This document shows, one piece after another, positions 24,596 through 33,008 of a stretch of DNA of 64,000 bases. The translations under genes were made by a program, and so were the position numbers. How positions within the stretch are numbered: the stretch's first letter is position 1; every line of letters starts with the position of its first letter. Below the pieces are notes generated by a model that was given only the letters and a program-made list of their open reading frames with translations, ran no database searches and had not been told where the DNA came from. Source of the stretch: Celeribacter arenosi (lineage in GTDB: Bacteria > Pseudomonadota > Alphaproteobacteria > Rhodobacterales > Rhodobacteraceae); contig NZ_BAABDF010000007.1 of assembly GCF_039539485.1 (NCBI RefSeq), forward strand, positions 496,001-560,000, read 5' to 3'.

Positions 24596-25879
24596 TTAGC
24601 CCGCAGCCTTCTTCGGCTTGGCGACCTCACTGTCCGCGACCAGTCGGGGGCCGGAATTGGCATCAATAAATTCGAGAACCAAGGGGCGGATGTTATTGCG
24701 CCAGCTTCGGCCTGCGAAAATTCCATAATGACCAGCGCCTGGTTCGAGGTGCGATGCCTTCAAGTTGTCGGGAAGACCAGTGAGGAGGTCGAGTGCCGCA
24801 ACACATTGACCGGGCGCGGAAATGTCGTCATTCTCGCCTTCAACTGTCTTTACCGCAACATCCGTAATCGCGCCGATATCGACCATTTTGCCATCGACTT
24901 CGAACATGTTCTCGGCAATCTCACGACGCTGGAACACACGATCCACGGTCGAGAGATAGAATTCCGCTGTCATGTCCATGACCGCGAGATATTCGTCGTA
25001 GAACTTGTTGTGCTTGTCGTGCTCGCTCGCTTCGCCCTTTGCGACGCGGTTCACCTGGTCGGAGAATGCCTTGGTGTGTTTGTCGGCGTTCATCGCGATG
25101 AAAGACGACAGTTGCAGCAGGCCCGGATAGACTTTGCGGCCGACCCCTTTGTATTTGAAGCCAACGCGTTGAATCATGCTTTGCTCGAGCTGGCCCATAG
25201 TGACGCGATTGCCGAAATCGGTCACATCGGTCGGGGTCGCATCGGGATCAATCGGCCCGCCGATCAATGTCAGCGAGCGCGGCTGAGCCTTTGGATCTTC
25301 GCCCGCAAGGTAGGCGGTCGCCGCCAGCGTAAGCGGCGCGGGTTGGCACACGGCGATCACATGCGTTTGCGGGCCGAGGTGCTTCATGAAATCGACGAGG
25401 TAGAGGGTATAATCCTCGACGTCGAACTTGCCCTCGGACACCGGGATGTCGCGCGCATTGTGCCAGTCTGTGATGTAGAGTTCGCAATCGGGCAGGAGCG
25501 AGACAACAGTCGAGCGCAACAGAGTTGCGTAATGACCAGACATCGGCGCCACGAGCAGCACCTTGCGGGGCATTTCTTTGCGGCCCTGCACCTTGAAATG
25601 GATCAGGTCGCCGAACGGTTTGGAGACTTCGACATCGACTTCGACGATGTGGTCGCGCCCGTCTTCGCCAACGACCGAATAGATACCCCAGTCGGGTTTT
25701 GTGACCATGCGCGAGAACGACCGCTCCGTAACCTCACCCCATGCCGCCAGCCATTGAAAGGCCGGATTGGGCATCATCGCCACCGCAGGATATGAGCCAA
25801 TTGCCTGAGCCGTTGCCCCGAGCCATTGGTTGGTGGTCCGCAGGGTTTCCATGAAGTCGTATGTGGCCATGTAGCGCAT
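24596..25879 (-). CDS. phaZ: Intracellular polyhydroxyalkanoate depolymerase
   Basis: 427 residues, start at MRYMATYDF with GGGAG 7 bases upstream. The family uses a Cys nucleophile, here Cys178 in VIAVCQPAPLT, the PhaZ1-type box, with LVAPMSGHYATLLR (oxyanion) and GAGHYGIFAG (His). It hydrolyses stored PHB granules to 3-hydroxybutyrate. Divergent from phaC across a 144-base region that carries a CAGCAT-N6-ATGCTG palindrome, a candidate PhaR site. Confidence 0.95.
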   Translation of the reverse strand: MRYMATYDFMETLRTTNQWLGATAQAIGSYPAVAMMPNPAFQWLAAWGEVTERSFSRMVTKPDWGIYSVVGEDGRDHIVEVDVEVSKPFGDLIHFKVQGRKEMPRKVLLVAPMSGHYATLLRSTVVSLLPDCELYITDWHNARDIPVSEGKFDVEDYTLYLVDFMKHLGPQTHVIAVCQPAPLTLAATAYLAGEDPKAQPRSLTLIGGPIDPDATPTDVTDFGNRVTMGQLEQSMIQRVGFKYKGVGRKVYPGLLQLSSFIAMNADKHTKAFSDQVNRVAKGEASEHDKHNKFYDEYLAVMDMTAEFYLSTVDRVFQRREIAENMFEVDGKMVDIGAITDVAVKTVEGENDDISAPGQCVAALDLLTGLPDNLKASHLEPGAGHYGIFAGRSWRNNIRPLVLEFIDANSGPRLVADSEVAKPKKAAG

Positions 25880-25977
25880 CTTTGTCTCCCGACTTTTGCG
25901 CGCCGCCACCGGTGGTCGCGCTAACGGCATCTTTTCTATGCCGTACTCTATCGTTATCGTATCAGATATTATTCTTA

Positions 25978-25995
25978 CAGCATATTAAAATGCTG
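25978..25995. promoter_or_regulatory. Palindrome in phaZ-phaC divergent promoter region
   Basis: CAGCAT-ATTAAA-ATGCTG, followed at once by the TGC-rich stretch TGCAAGTGCAAA. PhaR in Paracoccus and Rhodobacter binds TGC-rich sites in such positions. It could regulate phaC, phaZ or both. Confidence 0.5.
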
Positions 25996-26023
25996 CAAGT
26001 GCAAAATAGGGGGAGGTGGCGAG

Positions 26024-27817
26024 ATGGCGCAGGACGAGGGACGCGAAAACCCCGATTTGGACAAGTTAAACGAGAACATCGGCAAGATCGAAGAGCTTTC
26101 AGCCCGACTCGTGGCAGCCATGGCGCGCAAAAAGCCGACCCCCACGGCGTTACAGGGGCCCAGTCAGGATCTCTTCATGAAGGCCGCCAGCGCGTATATG
26201 GCCGAGATGATGAACAATCCCGCCAAGATTGTGGAGCATCAGGTCGGATATTGGGGCAAAACGCTCAAACACTACGTGGACGCCCAACATCGGTTGTCCC
26301 ATGGCGACTTTCGCCCGCCGACAGACACAACCCCCAGTGACGGGCGTTTTAACAATCCGGTTTGGGAAACGAACCCCTATTTCAACTTTCTCAAACAACA
26401 ATACATGATGAACGCCGAGGCAGTGGAACGGGCCGTTGGCGATCTCGAAGGGCTCGACGAGAAAGAACGTAAACGGGTCGACTATTTCACCCGCCAGATC
26501 GTCGATATGATGGCACCGACCAATTTCCTCGCGACCAATCCCGACGCTTTGCAGCAGGCAATTGATACCGACGGCGAGAGCCTCGTGCGCGGCCTTGAAA
26601 ACCTCGTGCGGGATATGGAGGATCACAACGGCGAAGTGATTGTCCGGCTCGCCGATAAGGATGCCTTTGAGGTCGGGAAAAATCTGGGGACCACCAAAGG
26701 GTCCGTCGTTTTTCGCAACCGCATGCTGGAACTCATCCAATATGCGCCGACCACCGAAAAGGTGCACAAAACGCCATTGATCATCTTCCCGCCGTGGATC
26801 AACAAATTCTACATTCTCGACCTGAAAGAAAAGAACTCCTTCATCAAATGGGTGGTGGATCAGGGCTACACGCTCTTCGTGGTGTCATGGGTTAACCCCG
26901 ATCAAAGCTATGCCGACGTCGGCATGGATGATTACGTTGAGGACGGGTATCTCACGGCGATCGAAGAGGTGAAGGCGATCACCGGCGAACCCAAGGTGAA
27001 CGCCGTCGGTTACTGCATCGCGGGGACGACATTGTCGATCACGCTCGGCCTGATGAAGCAGCGTAAAAACACCTCCGTTAAGTCGGCCACGTTTTTCACG
27101 ACGCTGACGGACTTCTCCGATCAGGGTGAGGTCGGTGTGTTTCTGGACGATGATTTTGTCGACGGTATCGCCGCAGAGGCCGAGCGCGTGGGCGTCATGC
27201 AATCACTCTATATGTCGCGCACCTTTTCGTATCTGCGCTCCAATGACTTGATCTATAAACCGGCGATCCGATCCTACATGATGGGCGAGGCGCCCCCTGC
27301 ATTTGATTTGTTGTTCTGGAACGAAGACTCGACAAATCTGCCGGGGAAAATGGCAATCGAATACCTGCGCGGGTTGTGTCAGCGTAACGAGTTGTCGTCC
27401 AAGGGCTTTCCGATCTGCGGGACCAAAGTCACCCTTGATCAGGTGAGCGTGCCTCTATGCGCCATCGGGTGCGAGACCGATCATATTGCCGCATGGGATG
27501 CATCCTATACCGGCGTGCAAAAGATGGGGTCAAAGGACAAAACCTTTATCCTCTCCGAGTCCGGTCACATTGCGGGGATCGTGAATCCACCGTCGAAAAA
27601 GAAGTACGGACACTATACGAATCCGGACCTGACCCTGCCTGCGCAGGAATGGAAAGAGACTGCCGATTTCAATGAAGGATCGTGGTGGCCGCGGTGGGAA
27701 GCGTGGCTCAAAAAGCGGTCAGGCGCGATGATTCCCGCCCGCCATCCGGGCGATTCGGGGCACGAAACCCTCGCGGATGCACCCGGAACTTACGTAAAGG
27801 CAGTTGTAAGTATCTGA
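26024..27817 (+). CDS. phaC: Class I poly(3-hydroxyalkanoate) synthase
   Basis: 597 residues, standard class I length. Catalytic Cys331 is in GYCIAGT, with the Asp in CETDHIAAWD and His in ESGHIAGIVNPP. Polymerises 3-hydroxyacyl-CoA into PHA at the granule surface. GGGGGAGG is the ribosome binding site. The phasin and regulator genes follow in order. Confidence 0.97.
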   Translation: MAQDEGRENPDLDKLNENIGKIEELSARLVAAMARKKPTPTALQGPSQDLFMKAASAYMAEMMNNPAKIVEHQVGYWGKTLKHYVDAQHRLSHGDFRPPTDTTPSDGRFNNPVWETNPYFNFLKQQYMMNAEAVERAVGDLEGLDEKERKRVDYFTRQIVDMMAPTNFLATNPDALQQAIDTDGESLVRGLENLVRDMEDHNGEVIVRLADKDAFEVGKNLGTTKGSVVFRNRMLELIQYAPTTEKVHKTPLIIFPPWINKFYILDLKEKNSFIKWVVDQGYTLFVVSWVNPDQSYADVGMDDYVEDGYLTAIEEVKAITGEPKVNAVGYCIAGTTLSITLGLMKQRKNTSVKSATFFTTLTDFSDQGEVGVFLDDDFVDGIAAEAERVGVMQSLYMSRTFSYLRSNDLIYKPAIRSYMMGEAPPAFDLLFWNEDSTNLPGKMAIEYLRGLCQRNELSSKGFPICGTKVTLDQVSVPLCAIGCETDHIAAWDASYTGVQKMGSKDKTFILSESGHIAGIVNPPSKKKYGHYTNPDLTLPAQEWKETADFNEGSWWPRWEAWLKKRSGAMIPARHPGDSGHETLADAPGTYVKAVVSI

Positions 27818-27839
27818 TAGACTGGAAACTTTGGTTTTT

Positions 27840-27850
27840 CTGCGCTGCAG
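27840..27850 (+). promoter_or_regulatory. PhaR operator 1 (CTGC-N3-GCAG) upstream of phaP
   Basis: CTGC-GCT-GCAG. The same form, CTGC-N3-GCAG, is the reported PhaR recognition sequence of Rhodobacter sphaeroides. It is part of a repeated block spaced 30 bases from the second copy, i.e. about three helix turns. Confidence 0.78.
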
Positions 27851-27861
27851 CATTTTTTTAC

Positions 27862-27890
27862 TTGATTTTCTGCGCCGCAGCATTCATATT
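27862..27890 (+). promoter_or_regulatory. Predicted sigma70 promoter of phaP containing a PhaR operator
   Basis: TTGATT (27862-27867), a 17-base spacer and CATATT (27885-27890). The second CTGC-GCC-GCAG site occupies 27870-27880, inside the spacer. A bound PhaR would exclude RNA polymerase. The two boxes are good but not consensus. Confidence 0.62.
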
Positions 27891-27965
27891 CCTACCAGAC
27901 AAGAAGGACAACGGCCGATGGGACGGACGTTCGTCAAATCAACACTGGTTGCAGGAGAATGTACC

Positions 27966-28433
27966 ATGGCTAAAACTGAAGATTTCACAAAGCTGATGAA
28001 AGACATGATGGGCGCTTACCCAATGGATATGTCCAAAATGATGGACATGTCTGCTCTTCAAGAGTCCTTCAAGACTCAGGCTTCCTTCGGCGAAAAAATG
28101 TCGAAAGTTGCTATCGAAGCTGCTGACAAATCCACCGAGATTTCGTCCAAATGGACAAAAGCAACGCTCGCCAAAATCGGTGATGTTGCCAAAGTCAAAG
28201 ACGAGCCAACCGACTACACCAAAGCGCTGACCGAGTTTGCTTCCACGCAGGCTGAAATGGCTGCCGAGCACATGGCCGCTTTTGCTGAAGTCGCGAAAAA
28301 AGTTCAGATGGAAACCATCGAACTGATGCTCGCAACCGGCAAAGACGTAAGCGAAGACATGACTGCTGCCGCTAAAAAAGCGACCGAAGACATGACCGCC
28401 GTTGCTAAAAAAGCGACCGCTGCTGCTAAGTAA
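27966..28433 (+). CDS. phaP: Phasin (PHA granule-associated protein)
   Basis: 155 residues from the ATG after GGAGAATGTACC; the longer frame starting at 27831 would run over the operator region and is rejected. Low-complexity Ala/Lys/Met-rich helix-forming protein, with many amphipathic heptads and a Lys-Ala tail, typical of phasins. It coats PHB granules and controls their size. Codons are less GC-rich at the third position than the surrounding genes, as expected for a highly expressed gene. Confidence 0.88.
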   Translation: MAKTEDFTKLMKDMMGAYPMDMSKMMDMSALQESFKTQASFGEKMSKVAIEAADKSTEISSKWTKATLAKIGDVAKVKDEPTDYTKALTEFASTQAEMAAEHMAAFAEVAKKVQMETIELMLATGKDVSEDMTAAAKKATEDMTAVAKKATAAAK

Positions 28434-28491
28434 GCGCCGCGAAAAAGACCTCTTCTGCGTTTCTCTCCTCCCTAGAAACGTGGATCGCGAG

Positions 28492-28524
28492 ACGGGCCCC
28501 TGCACGGGGCCCGTTTTCTTTTGC
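28492..28524 (+). terminator. Intrinsic terminator of phaP
   Basis: ACGGGCCCC / GGGGCCCGT (9-base arms, 5-base loop) followed by TTTTCTTTTGCTTTT. It lies 58 bases after the phaP stop and ahead of phaR. Confidence 0.9.
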
Positions 28525-28554
28525 TTTTGAATTATGCCTCGCTTAGGCTTTTTT

Positions 28555-28566
28555 CTGCACCAGCAA
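28555..28566 (+). promoter_or_regulatory. Degenerate PhaR-like site upstream of phaR
   Basis: CTGC-ACCA-GCAA, one base off a CTGC-N4-GCAG site, 16 bases before the phaR start. It suggests autoregulation of phaR. Confidence 0.4.
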
Positions 28567-28581
28567 AGGGGAGGGAGCCGA

Positions 28582-29121
28582 ATGGCCGCCGATAAGAACG
28601 GACCACTGCTCATCAAACGTTACGCATCACGACGTCTCTACAACACAGAGACGTCTGACTATGTGACGCTAGAAGACATTTCAGGTTTCATTCGGGATGG
28701 ACGGGAAGTCCAGATCGTCGATCTTAAATCTGGCGATGATCTAACGCGCCAGTATCTACTCCAAATCATTGCCGAACATGAGTCGCGCGGTGAAAATGTC
28801 CTGCCGCTCAACGTGCTCACCGATCTCGTGCGTAGTTACACCACTGAGGTCTCATCCGCAGTGCCGCAATTCCTCGCGCAGAGCTTTGAGATGTTCCGAG
28901 AAGGGCAGGCCAAAATGTTGGATGGCTTTGGGGGAAAGCTTCCGGGTTTTGAAGCCATGCAAGCGCAGCAAGAAGCATTCCTGAAAGCGATGACTGGCGG
29001 AATGGCCGGAAATTGGTCCGGCCCAAGTCGTGAAGAAGACGACGAACCGGAAAAGGAAGATCTCGCTTCCATAAAAAAGCAACTGGCCGACCTGCAAGAT
29101 AAACTATCGAAGCTGCAGTAG
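28582..29121 (+). CDS. phaR: PHA accumulation regulator PhaR
   Basis: 179 residues, start at MAADKNGPLLIKRYASRRLYNTETS behind GGGGAGGG. The N-terminal PhaR domain (about 9-75, with the invariant RYASRRLYNT and SDYVTLEDI) binds DNA and PHB; PHB granule binding releases it from phasin promoters. The C-terminal 50 residues are acidic and helical (EEDDEPEKEDL...KKQLADLQDKL). A terminator follows. Confidence 0.95.
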   Translation: MAADKNGPLLIKRYASRRLYNTETSDYVTLEDISGFIRDGREVQIVDLKSGDDLTRQYLLQIIAEHESRGENVLPLNVLTDLVRSYTTEVSSAVPQFLAQSFEMFREGQAKMLDGFGGKLPGFEAMQAQQEAFLKAMTGGMAGNWSGPSREEDDEPEKEDLASIKKQLADLQDKLSKLQ

Positions 29122-29174
29122 CCCGCATTGCGCGGCGCGCATTGGGTCGGCCAATCTAACAGAACAGAAAATGA

Positions 29175-29200
29175 AAAGGCGCCGGTCATCCGGCGCCTTT
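29175..29200. terminator. Bidirectional terminator between phaR and the aminotransferase gene
   Basis: AAAGGCGCCGG / CCGGCGCCTTT with a TCAT loop, flanked by A and T runs, serving both convergent genes. Confidence 0.9.
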
Positions 29201-29202
29201 GT

Positions 29203-30561
29203 TTATGCGACTTCGGAGAACACTTTCTTCAGCGCCGCCTCGAGTTTGTCGAACATCTCCTCGAGATGCGCATCGGTCGCGATGAAGGGTGGTGCCAACA
29301 CGATGGATTGCCCGAGCGGGCGACAAATCAGGCCATGATCGGTGCAGGTATTGGCGATCCGTTCGGACACCGACAGAGACCCGTCAAATGGCGTCTTCGT
29401 GGCCTTGTCCTTAACGGCTTCCAATGCGCCCATGAGGCCCTTGCCGCGCCATTCGCCGATGTTGTCCATCTGTGACAGACGCTGCAATCCGGCCTCGAAC
29501 GCAGGGGTGAGACGCCGCACGTTGTCGAGGAGGCCTCCCTCGATCACCTCGATCGCCTTGAGTGCAATTGCGCATCCCACAGGGTGGCCAGAGGCGGTGA
29601 ACCCGTGCGGGAACTCTTCGATGGCATCCGTGGCGCGTTGGAGGCGGTCGGAGATTTCGGGGCCGAGGATGATCGCGCCCATCGGGAAAAAACCGGCAGT
29701 CAGTGCCTTGGACGAGATAATAACATCCGGCGTAAATCCATATGTCTCGCAGCCCCACATTTCGCCCGTGCGACCGAGACCGCAAATGACTTCGTCCGAA
29801 ATCACCGGAATGCCATGTTTGCGCAAAATCGGAATGATGGTGTCGAAATAGCCGTCCGAGGGCGGGATCACGCCGCCTGCACCCATGATGGGTTCCGCAA
29901 AGAATCCTGCGATTGTGTCCGCACCTTCTCGCGCAATAACCTCTTCGAGCTCGGCGCCCATGCGGGCGGTAAATTCGGCCTCTGTTTCTCCATCGCGCCC
30001 CTCGCGCCAATAGTGCGGGCATGACAGGTGGACGAAGCCGTCCAATGGCAATCCGAACACGCTGTTGTACGGTTTCCCTGTCATAGAGGCGGAAATTGCC
30101 GTCACGCCGTGGTAGGCATTCTTGCGGGTGATAATCTTTCGCTTTTGCGGATTTCCCTCGGCGGCATGCATGAACCACAGCATTTTCACCATGGTGTCGT
30201 TCGCCTCGGACCCCGAGTTTGTGTAGAAAACCTTGCCGCTCTCGAACGGCGAGATCTCGACCAGTTTCTCCGACAGCAAGACCGCCTGATCCGACATACG
30301 ACCAAAGAAGGCGTGGTAACCTGGAAAGCGCGCATACTGTTCTTGCGCGGCGCGGGTCAGCCCTTCGTGATCGAAGCCTGCAACAATATTCCACAGGCCG
30401 GAATTGGCATCCAGATAACGCCGTCCTTCGGTATCAATGATGTACGGCCCCTCGCCATGGGTGATGATAACCGTGCCCCGTTCATTGATGGATGGCAGGT
30501 CTGTAAAACCGAAAAAGGTGGCCGCTTTGGCGCGGGCGTCCCAGCTTTGCGGGGTAGTCAT
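29203..30561 (-). CDS. Class III aminotransferase (putrescine/omega-amino-acid type)
   Basis: 452 residues, fold type I. Cofactor motifs: TNSGSEANDTMVKM, the Asp-Glu-Val in ISDEVICGLGRTGEM, and Lys in SSKALTAGFFPMGA. The overall pattern is close to putrescine-pyruvate (SpuC-like) and taurine/beta-alanine aminotransferases, which deaminate primary amines to aldehydes. The start at 30561 uses CGGAG 9 bases upstream. The divergent LysR gene is the likely regulator. Exact amine donor not known. Confidence 0.85.
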   Translation of the reverse strand: MTTPQSWDARAKAATFFGFTDLPSINERGTVIITHGEGPYIIDTEGRRYLDANSGLWNIVAGFDHEGLTRAAQEQYARFPGYHAFFGRMSDQAVLLSEKLVEISPFESGKVFYTNSGSEANDTMVKMLWFMHAAEGNPQKRKIITRKNAYHGVTAISASMTGKPYNSVFGLPLDGFVHLSCPHYWREGRDGETEAEFTARMGAELEEVIAREGADTIAGFFAEPIMGAGGVIPPSDGYFDTIIPILRKHGIPVISDEVICGLGRTGEMWGCETYGFTPDVIISSKALTAGFFPMGAIILGPEISDRLQRATDAIEEFPHGFTASGHPVGCAIALKAIEVIEGGLLDNVRRLTPAFEAGLQRLSQMDNIGEWRGKGLMGALEAVKDKATKTPFDGSLSVSERIANTCTDHGLICRPLGQSIVLAPPFIATDAHLEEMFDKLEAALKKVFSEVA

Positions 30562-30682
30562 TTGGCGAACTCCGAGATGTAAGGCCATCACGCTATCTCG
30601 CCGCTTGATCCCCCGCAAGAGCGGGCGTGACAGGGCGGGCAAAGCCGCCTAGCTTGGCCAATGACAGGCATAGGGAAGTGGT

Positions 30683-31630
30683 ATGAGCGACAAGGTCGGC
30701 AAGTTGACACTTTGGGGTGTGGAGGTCTTTTTGACCGCCGCCGAAGAAGGTTCCGTGTCGGCGGCCGCCAAACGTCTCGGCGCGTCACCTTCGGCCATTT
30801 CCCAACAGATTTCCAACCTCGAAACCGCCCTTGGCGCGGAACTGCTAAACCGGCGCGAAAGACCGATGACACTCACGCCTGCAGGGCGCGTGTTGCGGCG
30901 GCGTGCACAGTCTATATTGCTCGAAGCGGCCAGCGTGCGCTCGGAAATCGCAGGCCTGGATTTGAGCCAATTGGCGCAACTGCGGCTCGGAATGGTTGAA
31001 GATTTCGAAACCACGGTGACACCGAGTTTGATCGCCACGATGGCAGGCACACTCACCTCGACCCAGTTCGAATTGGAAACAGGCCCGTCCCACCGCCTGA
31101 TTGACCGTTTGGAAAACCGCGCGCTCGATGTGATTGTCGCGGCCGATTTCGGCACGCCTGCGGCATGGATGGAACAGCACGCGCTCCTCGACGACCCTTT
31201 CGTCGCGGTGGTGCCCAAGGGCAACAAGGACGCGGTAGAATCGTTGCCTTTGATCCAATACACCCGTCGTCATGCCATGGGGCGCGTATTGGCCGAACAT
31301 CTCGCCCGTGAAGGGATGCACCTGACGGGGCGGTTCGAAATGGACAGCTATCGCGCCATTTTGGCGATGGTTGCTGGCGGGGCAGGGTGGACCATCCTGT
31401 CAGCTCTCGGCGTGTTGAACGCGGGGCGGTATGCAGAAGATATCGAAGTCATTGCGCTACCCGTCGCGCCCTTGTCGCGCCGCATCGTGCTGACAATTCG
31501 CCGCGATGGAGTACAGGAAATGGCCCAGGAGATTTCGGCCCATCTGCGCCCGCTCTTGGATGAGCAGGTAGTCAAACCCTTGCTCGCACAGAGCCCGTTT
31601 CTCAAAGGGCGTCTTCAGGTCCTGAACTGA
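30683..31630 (+). CDS. LysR-family transcriptional regulator
   Basis: 315 residues. The winged HTH is at residues 8-67 (EEGSVSAAAKRLGASPSAISQQISNLE). The C-terminal part is the inducer-binding domain. Placed divergently from the aminotransferase gene with 121 bases between, a common layout for a regulator of its neighbour. A terminator follows. Confidence 0.9.
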   Translation: MSDKVGKLTLWGVEVFLTAAEEGSVSAAAKRLGASPSAISQQISNLETALGAELLNRRERPMTLTPAGRVLRRRAQSILLEAASVRSEIAGLDLSQLAQLRLGMVEDFETTVTPSLIATMAGTLTSTQFELETGPSHRLIDRLENRALDVIVAADFGTPAAWMEQHALLDDPFVAVVPKGNKDAVESLPLIQYTRRHAMGRVLAEHLAREGMHLTGRFEMDSYRAILAMVAGGAGWTILSALGVLNAGRYAEDIEVIALPVAPLSRRIVLTIRRDGVQEMAQEISAHLRPLLDEQVVKPLLAQSPFLKGRLQVLN

Positions 31631-31656
31631 AAAAGCCGCCTCGAAGGGCGGCTTTT
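31631..31656. terminator. Bidirectional terminator between lysR and the DegT gene
   Basis: AAAAGCCGCC / GGCGGCTTTT with a 6-base loop, T run on both strands. It ends the lysR transcript and also the long minus-strand operon from 41052. Confidence 0.88.
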
Positions 31657-31675
31657 AAATCAGAATTAGTTAGCT

Positions 31676-32881
31676 TCACTCGGCCGCGATTTTGACGCCT
31701 TTGACTTCTTCGGCTGCGGCCAAAAGAGCCTCTGCGATGAAGTCCAGATCAGGCTGCTGGAGACGCGCGGGCAGGCGTGTATCACAGGCTTTCGACAGCA
31801 TCTCGCGGGTTTTTGGAAGATCCGGCGTTTCCCCGAGGAATTCCCAGTTCCAGAAGGCGCGCGCATTGTCAGTCGACAGGCCAAAGACCTGAACCGATAC
31901 GCCGCGCGTTTTGGCCGCGCCTTGAAATGCGAGCGCTTCTTCGCGCGAAAAGTCCACGAGATTGAATTGCAGGCTGTCGGGCGCACGTTCTTCCGGTCCC
32001 AGTTTCGCAGGAACGGTCAGGAAACGGGACGCTTCGAGCTTTGCGGCGACATAATCGTGGTTGCGCCGACCATCAAGAACGCGGCGGGGCACTTCGCTGA
32101 TCTGCGGGCGCACGACGGCGGCCGAGAGGTTCGACAGTCGCTGGTTGTAGAGCGGCAGTTGGTTCTGCCAGCGGGCAAAGGCCGCCGCCAAAGCATCCGA
32201 GCCCGCGCCATTGTGTTTCTGCCAGTTGTGCTCATAGGCGCCGGACATGATGACGGCGCGCGCAATGACGTCTTCATCATTGGTGATCAGGATGCCGCCT
32301 TCGCCGCCATTCAGCAGTTTGTAGGACTGGAAGGAGAAGCAGCCGATTTTGCCGATCGTGCCGATTTTACGACCGCCCCATTCAGTTCCGAGCGAATGTG
32401 CGGCGTCTTCGACCACGGGCACGCCGTGCGCATCGCAAAGCGCCATGATTGCATCCATGTCGGACGTGTGCCCGCGCATGTGCGAAATGATAACCGCCCC
32501 GACTTCGTCCGTCAGCTTGGCCTCGAAATCGTCCATGTCGACGCGGTAGTTGTCGCCACATTCGACAAGAACCGGAATGCATTCCGCATGCACGACCGAG
32601 GAGGGAACAGCCGCAAAGGTAAAGGCGGGGATCAGCACCTTGGTGTCACGGGGCAGGTCGAGCGCCTTCAGCGACAAAAAGATTGCTGCAGAGCAAGATG
32701 AAACAGCCACAGCGTATTTCACCCCTAGCATCGCTGCGAATTCGCGCTCCAAAAGGGTAACGGGTGCGTTTTCAGAGGCGGTGTAACGGAACAGATCACC
32801 CGTCGCCAACAAACGCTCAATCTCGGCACGCGCGGACTGAGGGATCGGTTCGGCGTCATAAACGTTTGGGCCTAAGGACAT
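31676..32881 (-). CDS. DegT/DnrJ/EryC1/StrS-type PLP aminotransferase
   Basis: 401 residues. The PLP site is SFQSYKLLNGGEGGIL (Lys in the middle) with the Asp of VVEDAAHSLGTEW; the SCSAAIFLSLKAL stretch holds the cofactor phosphate. Usual substrates are sugar-nucleotide keto sugars or related. It follows the putative FAD oxidase gene by 127 bases in the same direction and may be the last gene of that run. The substrate cannot be inferred; a role unrelated to the amine pathway is possible. Confidence 0.87.
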   Translation of the reverse strand: MSLGPNVYDAEPIPQSARAEIERLLATGDLFRYTASENAPVTLLEREFAAMLGVKYAVAVSSCSAAIFLSLKALDLPRDTKVLIPAFTFAAVPSSVVHAECIPVLVECGDNYRVDMDDFEAKLTDEVGAVIISHMRGHTSDMDAIMALCDAHGVPVVEDAAHSLGTEWGGRKIGTIGKIGCFSFQSYKLLNGGEGGILITNDEDVIARAVIMSGAYEHNWQKHNGAGSDALAAAFARWQNQLPLYNQRLSNLSAAVVRPQISEVPRRVLDGRRNHDYVAAKLEASRFLTVPAKLGPEERAPDSLQFNLVDFSREEALAFQGAAKTRGVSVQVFGLSTDNARAFWNWEFLGETPDLPKTREMLSKACDTRLPARLQQPDLDFIAEALLAAAEEVKGVKIAAE

Positions 32882-33008
32882 TACATTCACCTTTTCGGAA
32901 TTCTCTTTTCGATTTAACTGTAAAGAAGCTCGGCGCGAAAATCCACTCCCACGAGCTCTCACAGGCGAAAATTCGCAAATCTGTCACACTATGGGGTGTG
33001 TCGCGCGC

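Noticed and set aside
24728..25795. Long open frame (355 codons) on the plus strand over phaZ
   Set aside because: It is the antisense of phaZ, which is strongly supported by its Cys178 motif. No ribosome binding site or protein-like pattern; long antisense frames are expected in GC-rich DNA.
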